A DNA stretch of 39,044 nucleotides from Dehalococcoidia bacterium (GTDB lineage Bacteria > Chloroflexota > Dehalococcoidia > GIF9 > AB-539-J10). The notes below the pieces were generated by a model that worked only from the letters and a program-made list of their open reading frames with translations, had not been told where the DNA came from and ran no database searches. The DNA is taken from NCBI GenBank assembly GCA_030602785.1, contig JAUVZB010000021.1:1-39044 (forward strand). The letters are read 5' to 3'. Below are positions 8,790 to 16,235 of this stretch, in pieces; the first letter of the stretch is position 1, and the number at the start of each line of letters is the position of its first letter. The translations under genes were made by a program, and so were the position numbers.

Positions 8790-9845
8790 TCAGTGTTCCC
8801 TCACCAGGTGGTACAGCTTGCCACACGCCTCAATGATATCTTTCAGCTCGTCGGGCGTCACCATCTGCGGGCCATCCACCAGCGCTTCAGATGGGTCGTA
8901 GTGCGACTCTATCATCAGACCGTCCGCGCCCGCCGCAATGGATGCGCAGCTCATGTCAAAGATGAGGTCGCGGCGGCCCGTGGCGTGGCTCGGGTCGACT
9001 ATCACAGGCAGATAGGTCTCGTTGTGAATGACCGGGACAGCGGCGATATCCAGCGTGTACCTCGTGTAACTCTTGCCCTTGCCCATCGGGACGATGCCCC
9101 GTTCGCAGAGGATGATGTCCTTGTTGCCCTCCGCCGCGATGTACTCGCTGAAAGAGAGAAGCTCCTCGATGCTCGCGCCGAAGTGCCGCTTGAGCAGCAC
9201 CGGCTTGTGCTGACGGGCCACCTCTACCAAGAGGTCCTGGTCGTACATGTTGCGGGCACCGATGTGCATGATGTCCACGTAGCGCGCCACCAGCTCCACG
9301 ACGGATTCGCCCCTGACCTCGGTCACCACGGGCATGTCGAACTTGTCGCCCGCCTCCCGCAGCCAGCTCAGCGCCTCTTCAGCACTTTCGATGCTGCTCG
9401 CACCCAGGCCCTGGAAGGAGTGCACGGAGCTTCTTGGTTTGAAGACACCGCCGCGCAGGATGTGCGCTCCGGCCGCCTTGACCTCTTCCGCGATGCGCAT
9501 GAGCTGCGGTTTGCTCTCGACGGCGCAGGGCCCGGCGATGATGACGGGCTCGCCGTTGCCGATGTGAATGTCACCGATGCTGACCCGCTTGTGGGCGCCG
9601 GGTTCTCCCAGGAAGCGCGCATACGCCTTGCTGATGAGCTTGTACGGTGTCTCCACCATCGCCGCCTCTCTGACCCCCGGGAAGGAGGCAAGCCTGTCGA
9701 AAGCGAGTCGACGCTCATCGCCCACGGGTCCGATGACCGTCATATAGTCACCGCGAGACACATCGGCGCGGAGTCCGTTCCGCTCTATCTCCGCGACGAC
9801 CCTCTGTATGTCCTCCTCCGTCGCATCCGTCTTCATGATTATCAT
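8790..9845 (-). CDS. aroF: 3-deoxy-7-phosphoheptulonate synthase (DAHP synthase, type I-beta)
   Basis: Commits PEP and erythrose 4-phosphate to aromatic biosynthesis. The 351-residue protein has an N-terminal ferredoxin-like domain (about 1-75), used for allosteric feedback in Thermotoga-type enzymes, then the KDSA-like barrel. Metal ligands are visible: Cys107 in AGPCAVES, His in DPSHATG, Glu in MIESHYDP and Asp in VDGPQ. The phosphate-binding loop reads [11 protein letters not shown] (136-146) instead of the usual KPRTSPYSFQG. The ATG at 9845 has AAGGAG 8 bp upstream. It is the first structural gene after the leader attenuator, where transcript control would act on the whole pathway. Confidence 0.94.
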   Translation of the reverse strand: MIIMKTDATEEDIQRVVAEIERNGLRADVSRGDYMTVIGPVGDERRLAFDRLASFPGVREAAMVETPYKLISKAYARFLGEPGAHKRVSIGDIHIGNGEPVIIAGPCAVESKPQLMRIAEEVKAAGAHILRGGVFKPRSSVHSFQGLGASSIESAEEALSWLREAGDKFDMPVVTEVRGESVVELVARYVDIMHIGARNMYDQDLLVEVARQHKPVLLKRHFGASIEELLSFSEYIAAEGNKDIILCERGIVPMGKGKSYTRYTLDIAAVPVIHNETYLPVIVDPSHATGRRDLIFDMSCASIAAGADGLMIESHYDPSEALVDGPQMVTPDELKDIIEACGKLYHLVREH

Positions 9846-9912
9846 CTTGTTGTCTCCTTACATCTCCGCGCTGCCTGCGGTCCCTGCGGTCGCCCGGTCA
9901 GCGCAAAAAGAA

Positions 9913-9936
9913 AAGGACCCTCCCGGGAGGGTCCTT
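9913..9936 (-). terminator. Attenuator terminator ahead of aroF
   Basis: On the minus strand a perfect 12-bp inverted repeat (AAGGACCCTCCC then GGGAGGGTCCTT) is followed by TTCTTTTT, a canonical intrinsic terminator 68 bp before the aroF start. Its 5' arm (GACCCTCCCGGG, 9933 to 9922) can instead pair with CCCGGGAGCGGTC (9988 to 9976) at the end of the leader ORF. That alternative helix has 12 base pairs with one bulged C. The competing structures make this an attenuator rather than a plain terminator. Confidence 0.88.
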
Positions 9937-9964
9937 CTTTCATTCTGATGAGTTCTACGCTACA

Positions 9965-10054
9965 TCACGTTGCAAGACCGCTCCCGGGCGTGCGGGCCGG
10001 ATAGCTAAACCAACAGCTGAAGACGAAGTAGGCCCGGGAACTGTTCATTGTCAT
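9965..10054 (-). CDS. Aromatic-rich leader peptide of the aro operon
   Basis: A 29-codon ORF (ATG at 10054, TGA ending at 9965) between the promoter and the attenuator. Residues 9-18 read YFVFSCWFSY: two Tyr, three Phe and one Trp in ten codons. Such runs are the hallmark of ribosome-stalling leader peptides in amino-acid operons. The stop codon lies 8 nt past the antiterminator strand (9988-9976). A ribosome finishing the peptide would cover that strand and let the terminator form; one stalled on the aromatic codons would leave it free. The ribosome-binding site is weak (GGTGAG). A second in-frame ATG is at 10048. The peptide itself probably has no function after synthesis. Confidence 0.85.
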   Translation of the reverse strand: MTMNSSRAYFVFSCWFSYPARTPGSGLAT

Positions 10055-10081
10055 CCGCTCACCGCGTGAAGCTGATTGGGG

Positions 10082-10111
10082 ATTGTAGAGAGGCACAGGG
10101 GCTCGTGTCAA
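10082..10111 (-). promoter_or_regulatory. Sigma70-type promoter of the aro leader and operon
   Basis: On the minus strand a perfect TTGACA (10111-10106) is followed by an 18-bp spacer and TACAAT (10087-10082). The predicted transcript start near 10075 gives about 20 nt before the leader ATG at 10054. No other strong promoter was seen between here and aroF, and the operon genes overlap or nearly abut, so this promoter probably drives all nine. Confidence 0.75.
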
Positions 10112-10638
10112 GTCCTTGTACTCGTCTGTTGATGGTCTACGATTCTGTCCTCCCCTAAGCGTTCAGCGAGAGTGCCCGTATGGAGGAGATGCTGGCATTG
10201 AACAGGAATGGGAGGGAAAGGCAGGTGGCCACGGGCCCAATCATTGAAGACGCGTTGCTCGTGCCCGGGCATGGGGGCGTAGTCTGCCCTGAGGGAGCGC
10301 TTGTGGAAGCGTCTGGTGATTGCGTCAGAACGCGATTGGAGTCATCGAACTGGATGTGAGGAGGGTGTGTTGCACAGTCGACCACGGTCACGTGCGGTCG
10401 CCGGGTCGTTCTCGAACGACCGCTACGTCTGGAACAACCACCGCGCGCACATGCAGCCGGGCATCGGGTGGTTGGTGGTTCCGGCAGGGGCGATGCATGC
10501 GTCGCCCGTCGGCTGGTGTGCCGTTCAGGGCTGTGCCGACCTTTGCGGCGTTGTGTGATGACGGAGCGGCGGGCCAGGCAGCACGGTATCTACAATGGCC
10601 CCTCAGGGCCGACCTCGCCCGGCAAGAACACGCAACAA
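10112..10638. other. Gene-poor interval between the aro promoter and the TRAP operon terminator
   Basis: About 530 bp with no ORF showing recognisable protein features. Short frames on both strands are Arg/Pro/Ser-rich and look like translated noncoding DNA. One palindrome stands out: GGTCGTTC-TC-GAACGACC at 10404-10421 (8-bp arms, 2-bp centre), which could be an operator. The rest may be remnant sequence; I see no transposase or RNA gene signature. Confidence 0.5.
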
Positions 10639-10672
10639 GCAGGGTGGAGGAGCGTACGCTCATCCACCCTGC
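10639..10672 (-). terminator. Hairpin terminator after the TRAP operon
   Basis: A 10-bp perfect stem (GCAGGGTGGA with TCCACCCTGC) encloses a further GAGCGTACGCTC palindrome. On the minus strand it is followed by TTGTTGCGTGTTCTT, a broken T-rich tract. It lies 24 bp after the dctM stop, so it most likely ends the dctPQM transcript. Confidence 0.65.
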
Positions 10673-10696
10673 AGTCAGTTCACGAGTGTAACCCAG

Positions 10697-12031
10697 CTAT
10701 GCAATCATCTTGCCGGGTAGCCACAGAATCAGTTGAGGGAATGCTATGCACAACGCCAGTCCAAGGACAATGCAGAATACAAACGGCCAGACGCCTTTGA
10801 TGATGGTCGCCATATCTATCCCCAGACCCGGGTCAACAGCCCCCCTCAGATAGAAAATGGCGGACGCGAACGGCGGCGTCATGAACGACATCTGCAAGTT
10901 GATGATCACCATCATTCCAAACCACAGAGGGTCAAAGCCAAGCACGGGCGCAATCGGCGAGATAATCGGTATCATGATGAACACGATTCCAATCCAGTCG
11001 ATGAAGAACCCGAGCATGAACACGATGAACATGATTACCGCGAACGAACCCCAACGCCCACCGGGAGCGCCAATGATGAGCTCCTCAAGCACGTTCCCAC
11101 AACCCGCCCCGATGAACACGCCTACGTAGGCGAACGACAGCGCGCCGATGAGGTAGATCATGGCGCTAACCCGCATCGCCTGCGTCAAGGTGTCCTTCAG
11201 CACAGGGAAGGAGAACTTCTTGTACCCCACGGCAAGCCCCATCGACGCAAGAGCTCCAACCGCGGCCGCCTCGGTCGGCGGCGCGATGCCCATAAAGATG
11301 CTTCCCAGCACCGCCATAATCAGAACCGCTGTTGGAGCCAGCGCCCCCACCAGCAGCTTCGTCTTGTACCAGAACGAGAACTGTCGCTCCTCGGCAGGCA
11401 CGGCAGGACCCAGTTCCTTGTGTATGGCGCAGCGTATCGCAATGTAGCCGCAATACAATGTCGACAGTACAAAGCCAGGGATGAACGCCGCCATGAACAG
11501 CTTCCCTACCGAGACCCCCGCCATCGGTCCGTAGATGACAAGCATGATGCTCGGTGGAATCAGGATGCCAAGCGTTCCTCCCGCACATACTGCACCACTC
11601 GCCAGCGACTTGTCGTAGTTCCGTTTAATCATCGCCGGCAGCGCGAAGATAGCCAGCATCGATACCGATGCTCCGATAACACCCACGCACGCCGCCAGGG
11701 CCGTTCCCAGCAGCACCGTGACGATCGCAAGACCTCCGTGCAATCCGCTCAGCCACACGTACAATGCGTCATACATCTTCCCCGCTATCCCCGACTTCTC
11801 CAGCATCACCCCCATGAACACGAACAACGGAATCGCCAGCAGAGTGTACGAGTGCACCAAGCTGAACAGTCGTCCGTACAGTAGGGCGGGAACCGCCTTC
11901 CCGTATACCAGGAAACCAAACAGCAGCCCCATCGCACCCACGGGAATCGCAAGGGGGTATCCAATCAACACGCCCACGAGCACGCCCGCGAGCATCAGAA
12001 AGGTGAGCAGTTCTGGACTGATGTCTAACAA
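10697..12031 (-). CDS. dctM: TRAP transporter large membrane subunit (DctM family)
   Basis: The 444-residue membrane protein is the ion-coupled permease of a tripartite ATP-independent periplasmic transporter. It has about 12 hydrophobic segments and DctM hallmarks such as the N-terminal GVLIGYPLAIPVGAMGLLFG, the GGTLGILIPPSIMLVIYG loop, and PPTEAAAVGA in the second half. The start is a TTG at 12031 with GGAGG 6 bp upstream, overlapping the dctQ stop by 7 bp. It works with DctQ and the DctP lipoprotein to import an organic acid or sugar acid using a Na+ or H+ gradient. The neighbouring enolase-superfamily enzyme suggests an aldonic or uronic acid substrate (inference). Confidence 0.93.
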   Translation of the reverse strand: MLDISPELLTFLMLAGVLVGVLIGYPLAIPVGAMGLLFGFLVYGKAVPALLYGRLFSLVHSYTLLAIPLFVFMGVMLEKSGIAGKMYDALYVWLSGLHGGLAIVTVLLGTALAACVGVIGASVSMLAIFALPAMIKRNYDKSLASGAVCAGGTLGILIPPSIMLVIYGPMAGVSVGKLFMAAFIPGFVLSTLYCGYIAIRCAIHKELGPAVPAEERQFSFWYKTKLLVGALAPTAVLIMAVLGSIFMGIAPPTEAAAVGALASMGLAVGYKKFSFPVLKDTLTQAMRVSAMIYLIGALSFAYVGVFIGAGCGNVLEELIIGAPGGRWGSFAVIMFIVFMLGFFIDWIGIVFIMIPIISPIAPVLGFDPLWFGMMVIINLQMSFMTPPFASAIFYLRGAVDPGLGIDMATIIKGVWPFVFCIVLGLALCIAFPQLILWLPGKMIA

Positions 12032-12534
12032 CGCGGGCCTCCCTTCACCACCAGGTGAACGTCACGAACGAACTCCGCAACCCCCTGCAGCAAGAACGTG
12101 AACATTCCTATCACCACCACTAGTCTGACGGGCAGCGCCGGGGGGTACCAGAAGCTCGCCATCAGCACCTCGTCGAAGATGTAAGCCTCCCAGGCCATCT
12201 CGGCCGCCGCGTACATCAAAACTATGAGCAGCGGCAGGAAGAACACCAGGGTGCACACGATGTCCGTGATTGCCTTGCCTTTCGGCGACATGCGTGAATA
12301 GAGCACGTCCACCCGCACATGCCCGTGGTGGAGATGCACGTATGACCATCCTATACACACCAGGAACACGCCCAGCATCATCGACATCTCATGCGCCCAT
12401 ATCGTCGGATTGTCGAACACGTAGCGCATCACCACTTCGAATGACAGCACCAGCACCAGCGCCATGACAGCCCATCGCGCAATCATCCCGGACCACTCAC
12501 TGATAGAGTCAACGACACTCAGAAATTTCTTCAT
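12025..12534 (-). CDS. dctQ: TRAP transporter small membrane subunit (DctQ family)
   Basis: A 169-residue protein with four predicted transmembrane helices, typical of DctQ, which bridges the solute receptor and DctM. Family-like segments are VVMRYVFDNPTIWAHEMS and the HHGHVRVDVLYSRMSPKGKA loop. The start at 12534 (MKKFLSVV) is chosen over an upstream in-frame start because it has AGAGGA just ahead of the ATG and gives the normal length; the longer form would run through the intergenic hairpin. Its stop overlaps the dctM start. Confidence 0.9.
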   Translation of the reverse strand: MKKFLSVVDSISEWSGMIARWAVMALVLVLSFEVVMRYVFDNPTIWAHEMSMMLGVFLVCIGWSYVHLHHGHVRVDVLYSRMSPKGKAITDIVCTLVFFLPLLIVLMYAAAEMAWEAYIFDEVLMASFWYPPALPVRLVVVIGMFTFLLQGVAEFVRDVHLVVKGGPRC

Positions 12535-12546
12535 AAGTCCTCTAAC

Positions 12547-12585
12547 CAAGCTCCCGCGCCGGGATATCCCTGCGCGGGAGCCTTG
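12547..12585 (-). promoter_or_regulatory. Intercistronic hairpin between dctP and dctQ
   Basis: GCTCCCGCGC (12550-12559) and GCGCGGGAGC (12572-12581) form a perfect 10-bp stem whose loop holds a second palindrome, GGGATATCCC. There is no T-tract. Strong hairpins at this position are often used to stabilise the upstream receptor mRNA or reduce read-through, so that DctP exceeds the membrane subunits. That role is inference here. Confidence 0.6.
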
Positions 12586-12623
12586 TTGACAATCGGCCAG
12601 CAACTAGGAATCCAGTCGGTGCA

Positions 12624-13739
12624 TCATCCAATGCCGGCGCGGTCGCAGATTGCCTTGAACTCCCAGTGAGAGTCAAGGATCTTCTTGTACAGAGGGTCGG
12701 CCGCAGACTTTGCCGCGTAGAACTCCATGGCTGCCTCGAGGTACGCCTCTTCCACCTCAGCCGGCAGACTCATCACTTCCGTGCCGTAGTTGTAGTACTC
12801 GACCAGAGCCTCATCATCACGCACGACGGACTCGGCATAGTAGTCGAAGCCGACCACCGCGACTGCGTCGAGAACAATCTGCTGCAGGTCGGGAGTCAAC
12901 TCCTCCCAGTCATCCCTGTTCACCCAGACGTGGCCGCAATCCGTCGGCGCCCGGGATGGTGACATGTAGAGGTAGTCGGTCACCTCGTGGAAGCCCATGC
13001 CCCAGTTAAGGAACGGCGAGGCGTACTCGAACGCGTCGATAACGCCACGTTGCGCCGATTCGTAGATCTCGGCGCCGGGGAAGTAAACCGTGGCCACGCC
13101 CATGCTCGCAAGAATCTCACCGCCGTCACCGGCACAGCGCATCTTCAGGCCATCGAGGTCCGAAGGCTTCTCAATCTTCTTGTTGGTGTGGGCCCAGATC
13201 TCCGGCGGCAGAAAGCCCTTCGAGCCGATGTACTTGACGTTCATCTTGGATTCCCAGAAATCGGCCGCAAGAGCGTCACCATCGCCCCTCGCGTGCCAGA
13301 GGAACATCTGGAGCGCCGTCATGCCACCCGACACCATGTCGAACAATGCGGCCTGCGGGAACTTGCCGACGTTGTACATCGGGCAGGCAGAACCCATATT
13401 CAGGATGCCCTGGTGCACGCCCTCAAGTTCCTCCGTCGCAGGCACGATTGAGCCGCCGGCAAAGGCCTCGACCTCGAGCCGTCCACCGCTCATCACTGTG
13501 ATGTGCTCAGCAATCCTAAGGTCGCCCTGATGGTAGAAATCCGCCACGGGCGGGTGCCCCTGCAACTGCCACTTGATGACCTTTGCTTCAGGGGCAGCAG
13601 GCTCCTCCTCCTCCTCCTCCTCTTCGGCAGGTGGTTCCTCTCCTTCTGCCGGGGGAGCTACCTCGGGGGCACAACCCGAAATCAACAGAGCCCCGAGTGC
13701 CAGCAGTGTAACCAGCATCACCAGCACACTTCTTCTCAC
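12624..13739 (-). CDS. dctP: TRAP transporter solute-binding lipoprotein (DctP family)
   Basis: A 371-residue secreted receptor. It has a signal peptide with lipobox LISGC (Cys23), then a Glu/Pro/Ala-rich tether with a run of eight Glu (about residues 30-50), and the DctP fold. The conserved region around GLKMRCAGDGGEILASMGV contains the Arg that normally binds the substrate carboxylate, and the YESAQRGVIDAFEY segment is also typical. The lipid anchor implies a cell envelope without a free periplasmic pool. The start is GTG at 13739 with AGGAGG about 7 bp upstream. The closest functional clue is the dehydratase-like gene upstream on the same strand. Ligand is unknown. Confidence 0.93.
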   Translation of the reverse strand: MRRSVLVMLVTLLALGALLISGCAPEVAPPAEGEEPPAEEEEEEEEPAAPEAKVIKWQLQGHPPVADFYHQGDLRIAEHITVMSGGRLEVEAFAGGSIVPATEELEGVHQGILNMGSACPMYNVGKFPQAALFDMVSGGMTALQMFLWHARGDGDALAADFWESKMNVKYIGSKGFLPPEIWAHTNKKIEKPSDLDGLKMRCAGDGGEILASMGVATVYFPGAEIYESAQRGVIDAFEYASPFLNWGMGFHEVTDYLYMSPSRAPTDCGHVWVNRDDWEELTPDLQQIVLDAVAVVGFDYYAESVVRDDEALVEYYNYGTEVMSLPAEVEEAYLEAAMEFYAAKSAADPLYKKILDSHWEFKAICDRAGIG

Positions 13740-13857
13740 TGTTCACCTCCTGTATTGACTGAATATGGTCACAGGGTTACCCCTGGGAACTCCTCAACAG
13801 ACCACGCGGTTCGCTGCCACAAGACAGGAGCTGCGTGGAACACACGGCAGTCTGTCC

Positions 13858-13886
13858 AGCGTATCCAAGCGCATTTCGTATGTCAA
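13858..13886 (-). promoter_or_regulatory. Predicted promoter of the dctPQM operon
   Basis: On the minus strand TTGACA (13886-13881), a 17-bp spacer and TACGCT (13863-13858). The -35 is perfect and the -10 weak, a combination typical of activator-dependent promoters. Tandem repeats directly abut the upstream edge. The predicted 5' UTR is about 110 nt. Confidence 0.5.
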
Positions 13887-13934
13887 CAGTCGCACAAGAC
13901 TCGCAGTCGCACAAGACTCGTCGCACAAGACTCG
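13887..13934 (-). repeat. Tandem 17-bp repeats abutting the dctP promoter
   Basis: On the plus strand CAGTCGCACAAGACTCG occurs twice in perfect tandem (13887-13903, 13904-13920), followed by a 14-bp partial copy TCGCACAAGACTCG (13921-13934). On the transcribed strand the array sits immediately upstream of the -35 box. Its position and period suggest binding sites for an activator of the TRAP operon. No regulator gene is in the window. Confidence 0.8.
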
Positions 13935-13988
13935 TTACGACCACGGCTCTCAGCCCCGGTCTCCGCCATACCAGCCTCACAATCCGAG

Positions 13989-15191
13989 CTATAGAACCGG
14001 CACATACTTGACGAAGTCAAGGTGATAGGCATTGCTGTATGACTTGTACGTGCCATCCGCCACCTTCGCGTTATGCGCCTCTATCTCTTCGTCATTCAAT
14101 TCAATGCCGAAGCCAGGTCTGTCGGGGATCTCAAGGTATCCGTCAACGATCTTCAGGCGCGGCTCGACTGCCCACGGAGCCATCTGCTCGTGCTCCTGTA
14201 TGAGGAACGAATGTATGGCCGCCGACAGGTGCGCGTTGGCGATTGCCGCAACCGGTCCAAATGGATTGTGTGGCGCGGACTTTGCCTGGTAGGTCTCACA
14301 CAAGGCACAGATCTTCATGGCCTCGGTCAGTCCACCCACCTTACCCACATCAAACATGACGACATCAACAGCTCCCGTCTCCAGGTACTCCTTGAGTTCG
14401 AGCTTGCTGTTCAGCCGCTCGCATGCCGCTATCGGGATATTGACGTGGTCCGTCACCTTCTTCATGGAGGTGACCATGCCGACGGGCACGGGTTCCTCGT
14501 ACCAGAAGAGGTCGAATTGCTCGAGCTTCTTGCCTATCTTGATGGCAGTGCCGGCATTGAACTTTCCATGGCACTCCACCATGAGGTCCACCGTAGGACC
14601 CACCGCCTCACGGATAGCAGCGACGATATCTACCACCGCATCGATCTCGTCAGGGCGGTAGCCGTGATATCCATCCCTGCCGGGTCTGAACGGGTCGAAC
14701 TTCATGGCCGTGTAGCCCTCGTTCACCAGCTCCTTCGCGTGCTGACCGAGCTGCTCAGGCGTGTATTCGATCTCGCCCCAGGGCTCGGAGAAGAGGTCAT
14801 CCTGGGTGGGGTCAGGGAAGGAGTTCCAGGTGCCACGAAGGTGAGGATAGAGCCTTATGTGTCTGCGGTACAGTCCGCCGAGAAGCTCGTAGACGGGAAC
14901 TCCGAGCGCCTTCCCCTTGATATCATACAGGGCGCAATCCACGGCGCTGATGAGCGAGTTCATGTATGAGAACGATGTCTGGTTCATCATCTTGATCCAG
15001 AGCCACTCGATGTTGAACGGGTCCTGACCAACCAGTATTCCCTTCAGCATCTCCACCTGGGCCCTGAGAATCCCCGGGTTGCTAACCACGTTCTCACCAA
15101 GGCCGGTGATACCCTCATTGGTGTAGACCTTCGTGATGGGCAGCGGCCCACACATGATAGCCTTGATGTCGGTAATGCGTAGATTGGACAT
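13989..15191 (-). CDS. Enolase-superfamily dehydratase (mandelate racemase/galactonate dehydratase-like)
   Basis: A 400-residue member of the mandelate racemase/muconate lactonizing enzyme group, which abstracts the proton next to a carboxylate with Mg2+. Visible sites are the capping N-terminal domain; the barrel metal ligands VECHGKF, WYEEPVP and AACERL; the FDVGKVGG strand; and a C-terminal catalytic His in APHNPFGPVA. The pattern is closest to galactonate/gluconate dehydratases, but the first ligand motif is ECHGKF rather than DFHGR, so substrate is open. ATG at 15191 has AAGGAGGAGG just upstream; a longer in-frame start is rejected. It lies upstream of the TRAP genes on the same strand, suggesting uptake and dehydration of one acid sugar. 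Confidence 0.85.
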   Translation of the reverse strand: MSNLRITDIKAIMCGPLPITKVYTNEGITGLGENVVSNPGILRAQVEMLKGILVGQDPFNIEWLWIKMMNQTSFSYMNSLISAVDCALYDIKGKALGVPVYELLGGLYRRHIRLYPHLRGTWNSFPDPTQDDLFSEPWGEIEYTPEQLGQHAKELVNEGYTAMKFDPFRPGRDGYHGYRPDEIDAVVDIVAAIREAVGPTVDLMVECHGKFNAGTAIKIGKKLEQFDLFWYEEPVPVGMVTSMKKVTDHVNIPIAACERLNSKLELKEYLETGAVDVVMFDVGKVGGLTEAMKICALCETYQAKSAPHNPFGPVAAIANAHLSAAIHSFLIQEHEQMAPWAVEPRLKIVDGYLEIPDRPGFGIELNDEEIEAHNAKVADGTYKSYSNAYHLDFVKYVPVL

Positions 15192-15224
15192 GTGCCCTCC
15201 TCCTTGCCTCGAAATAGTCTGGCA

Positions 15225-15253
15225 ATAGTAGTCGGACACTCCGCCAACGTCAA
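15225..15253 (-). promoter_or_regulatory. Predicted promoter of the dehydratase-like gene
   Basis: On the minus strand TTGACG (15253-15248), a 17-bp spacer and TACTAT (15230-15225). The transcript would begin near 15218, about 27 nt before the ATG at 15191. Read-through into dctP remains possible because no terminator was seen after the gene. Confidence 0.6.
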
Positions 15254-15270
15254 GCGTCTCACCTGAGTGC

Positions 15271-15299
15271 TGGAACTGCCCGACTTCGAAGTGTATACT
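15271..15299 (+). promoter_or_regulatory. Possible promoter of the mbh operon
   Basis: TGGAAC (15271-15276), a 17-bp spacer and TATACT (15294-15299) on the plus strand. The -10 is good and the -35 weak. It would leave a leader of about 150 nt before mbhA and lies back to back with the dehydratase promoter. No better candidate was found upstream of mbhA. Confidence 0.35.
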
Positions 15300-15453
15300 T
15301 GCACAGCTTCCCAAGCTTCTCCAGGCCCCATTTGATTATGCCCGACATGGATAGCACAGCAGTGACCCTGCATGAGGCCGGGGGACAAGTGTTCAGCCCT
15401 GCAGAGGGCTACCTGCACCCCACACATCACGCATCTGCAAGCCTCGAAGGGGT

Positions 15454-15984
15454 ATGCCTCGCTTCATGACCCGGTTTGTGGCCACCACAGTCGCGAGCTT
15501 CCTTCTCTACCTGTTTCTCACAACCGCAAGCGGCGCCGTCGGCCTCTGGAGCCTCGAGGAGCTTGCGCTCGGAGTTCTCCTCGCGCTCATCGTGGCCGCA
15601 CTGACCAGGGATGTGCTCAAGGGAGACTGGGTCCGGTTGCTTAGTCCTCGACGCTGTGCCCTTCTCGCCATCTACCTGGTCGGGCCGTTCTTCTGGGCCA
15701 TGGCAAAGGCCAACCTCGACGTCGTCTACAGAGTCATTACCGGGCGCATCAAGCCAGGGATTGTCCGCATCTCCCCCAAACTGACCAATGATGCGAGCAT
15801 CACTCTGCTCGCGAACTCGATAACACTCACCCCTGGCACGCTGAGTGTCGAAGTGGACGAGAAGACCAACGACCTCTACGTCCACTGGATAAACGTGGAC
15901 GAGAGCGTTCTGGCGCAGACTCCGCGCGACTACACCCTGATATGCGGAGGCTTCCCCGAGTGGGCCAGGAGGATAGCAGGGTGA
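15454..15984 (+). CDS. mbhA: Mbh subunit A (MrpE-like antiporter subunit)
   Basis: A 176-residue MnhE/MrpE-family membrane protein, the first gene of the 14-gene hydrogenase operon. It has N-terminal hydrophobic helices followed by a soluble C-terminal part with the family signature NSITLTPGTLSVEVDE and the end LYVHWINVD. In the Pyrococcus Mbh complex this subunit belongs to the sodium-translocating module. The ATG at 15454 follows a short GAAGGGG; an internal ATG at 15466 is an alternative. Its stop overlaps the next start as GTGA. Confidence 0.9.
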   Translation: MPRFMTRFVATTVASFLLYLFLTTASGAVGLWSLEELALGVLLALIVAALTRDVLKGDWVRLLSPRRCALLAIYLVGPFFWAMAKANLDVVYRVITGRIKPGIVRISPKLTNDASITLLANSITLTPGTLSVEVDEKTNDLYVHWINVDESVLAQTPRDYTLICGGFPEWARRIAG

Positions 15985-16235
15985 GCTGGCTCCCGGCGGT
16001 GGTCTTCCTCGGGGTGTGTATCGCCATCGCGCTCGTGCGAGTCGCCATCGGCCCCACGGTGCCGGATAGAATCGTGGGACTTGACACCGTCAACTCCATC
16101 GTCGTTGTGGCGATGGTCCTGCTTGGCGCCGCTTTCCGCGAAGTCATCTATATCGATGTGGCAATCGTCTATGCGCTCCTCTCCTTCGTCGCAACGCTCT
16201 TCATCGCCAAGTACATCGAGAAGGGCAAGTTCTAG
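15981..16235 (+). CDS. mbhB: Mbh subunit B (MrpF-like antiporter subunit)
   Basis: An 84-residue membrane protein with three predicted helices, matching MrpF. The family segment RVAIGPTVPDRIVGLDTVN follows the first helix. The start is GTG at 15981: it forms GTGA with the mbhA stop and has AGGAGG 8 bp upstream. A longer frame beginning at 15942 would lie inside mbhA and lacks support. MrpF-type subunits take part in cation translocation within the antiporter module. Confidence 0.9.
   Translation: MSWLPAVVFLGVCIAIALVRVAIGPTVPDRIVGLDTVNSIVVVAMVLLGAAFREVIYIDVAIVYALLSFVATLFIAKYIEKGKF

Noticed and set aside
8559-10004. A 481-codon open frame antisense to aroB and aroF
   Set aside because: It is a shadow of GC-rich codon use in two well-supported enzymes; it has no domain features and would span the attenuator.
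9913-10054. T-box riboswitch ahead of aroF
   Set aside because: The conserved T-box antiterminator sequence (AGGGTGG-type) and specifier-loop layout were not found, while a leader ORF with aromatic codons and a paired antiterminator explains the region.
10180-10359. A 59-codon plus-strand ORF starting MEEMLALNRNGRERQ
   Set aside because: No ribosome-binding site and no recognisable domain; the interval shows several equally open, biased frames on both strands.
10733-11884. A 383-codon plus-strand frame antisense to dctM
   Set aside because: Arg/His/Asn-rich composition typical of an antisense frame across a membrane protein gene; no start signal.
13887-13934. CRISPR array
   Set aside because: The units are only 14-17 bp, tandem and without spacers, and no cas gene is present.
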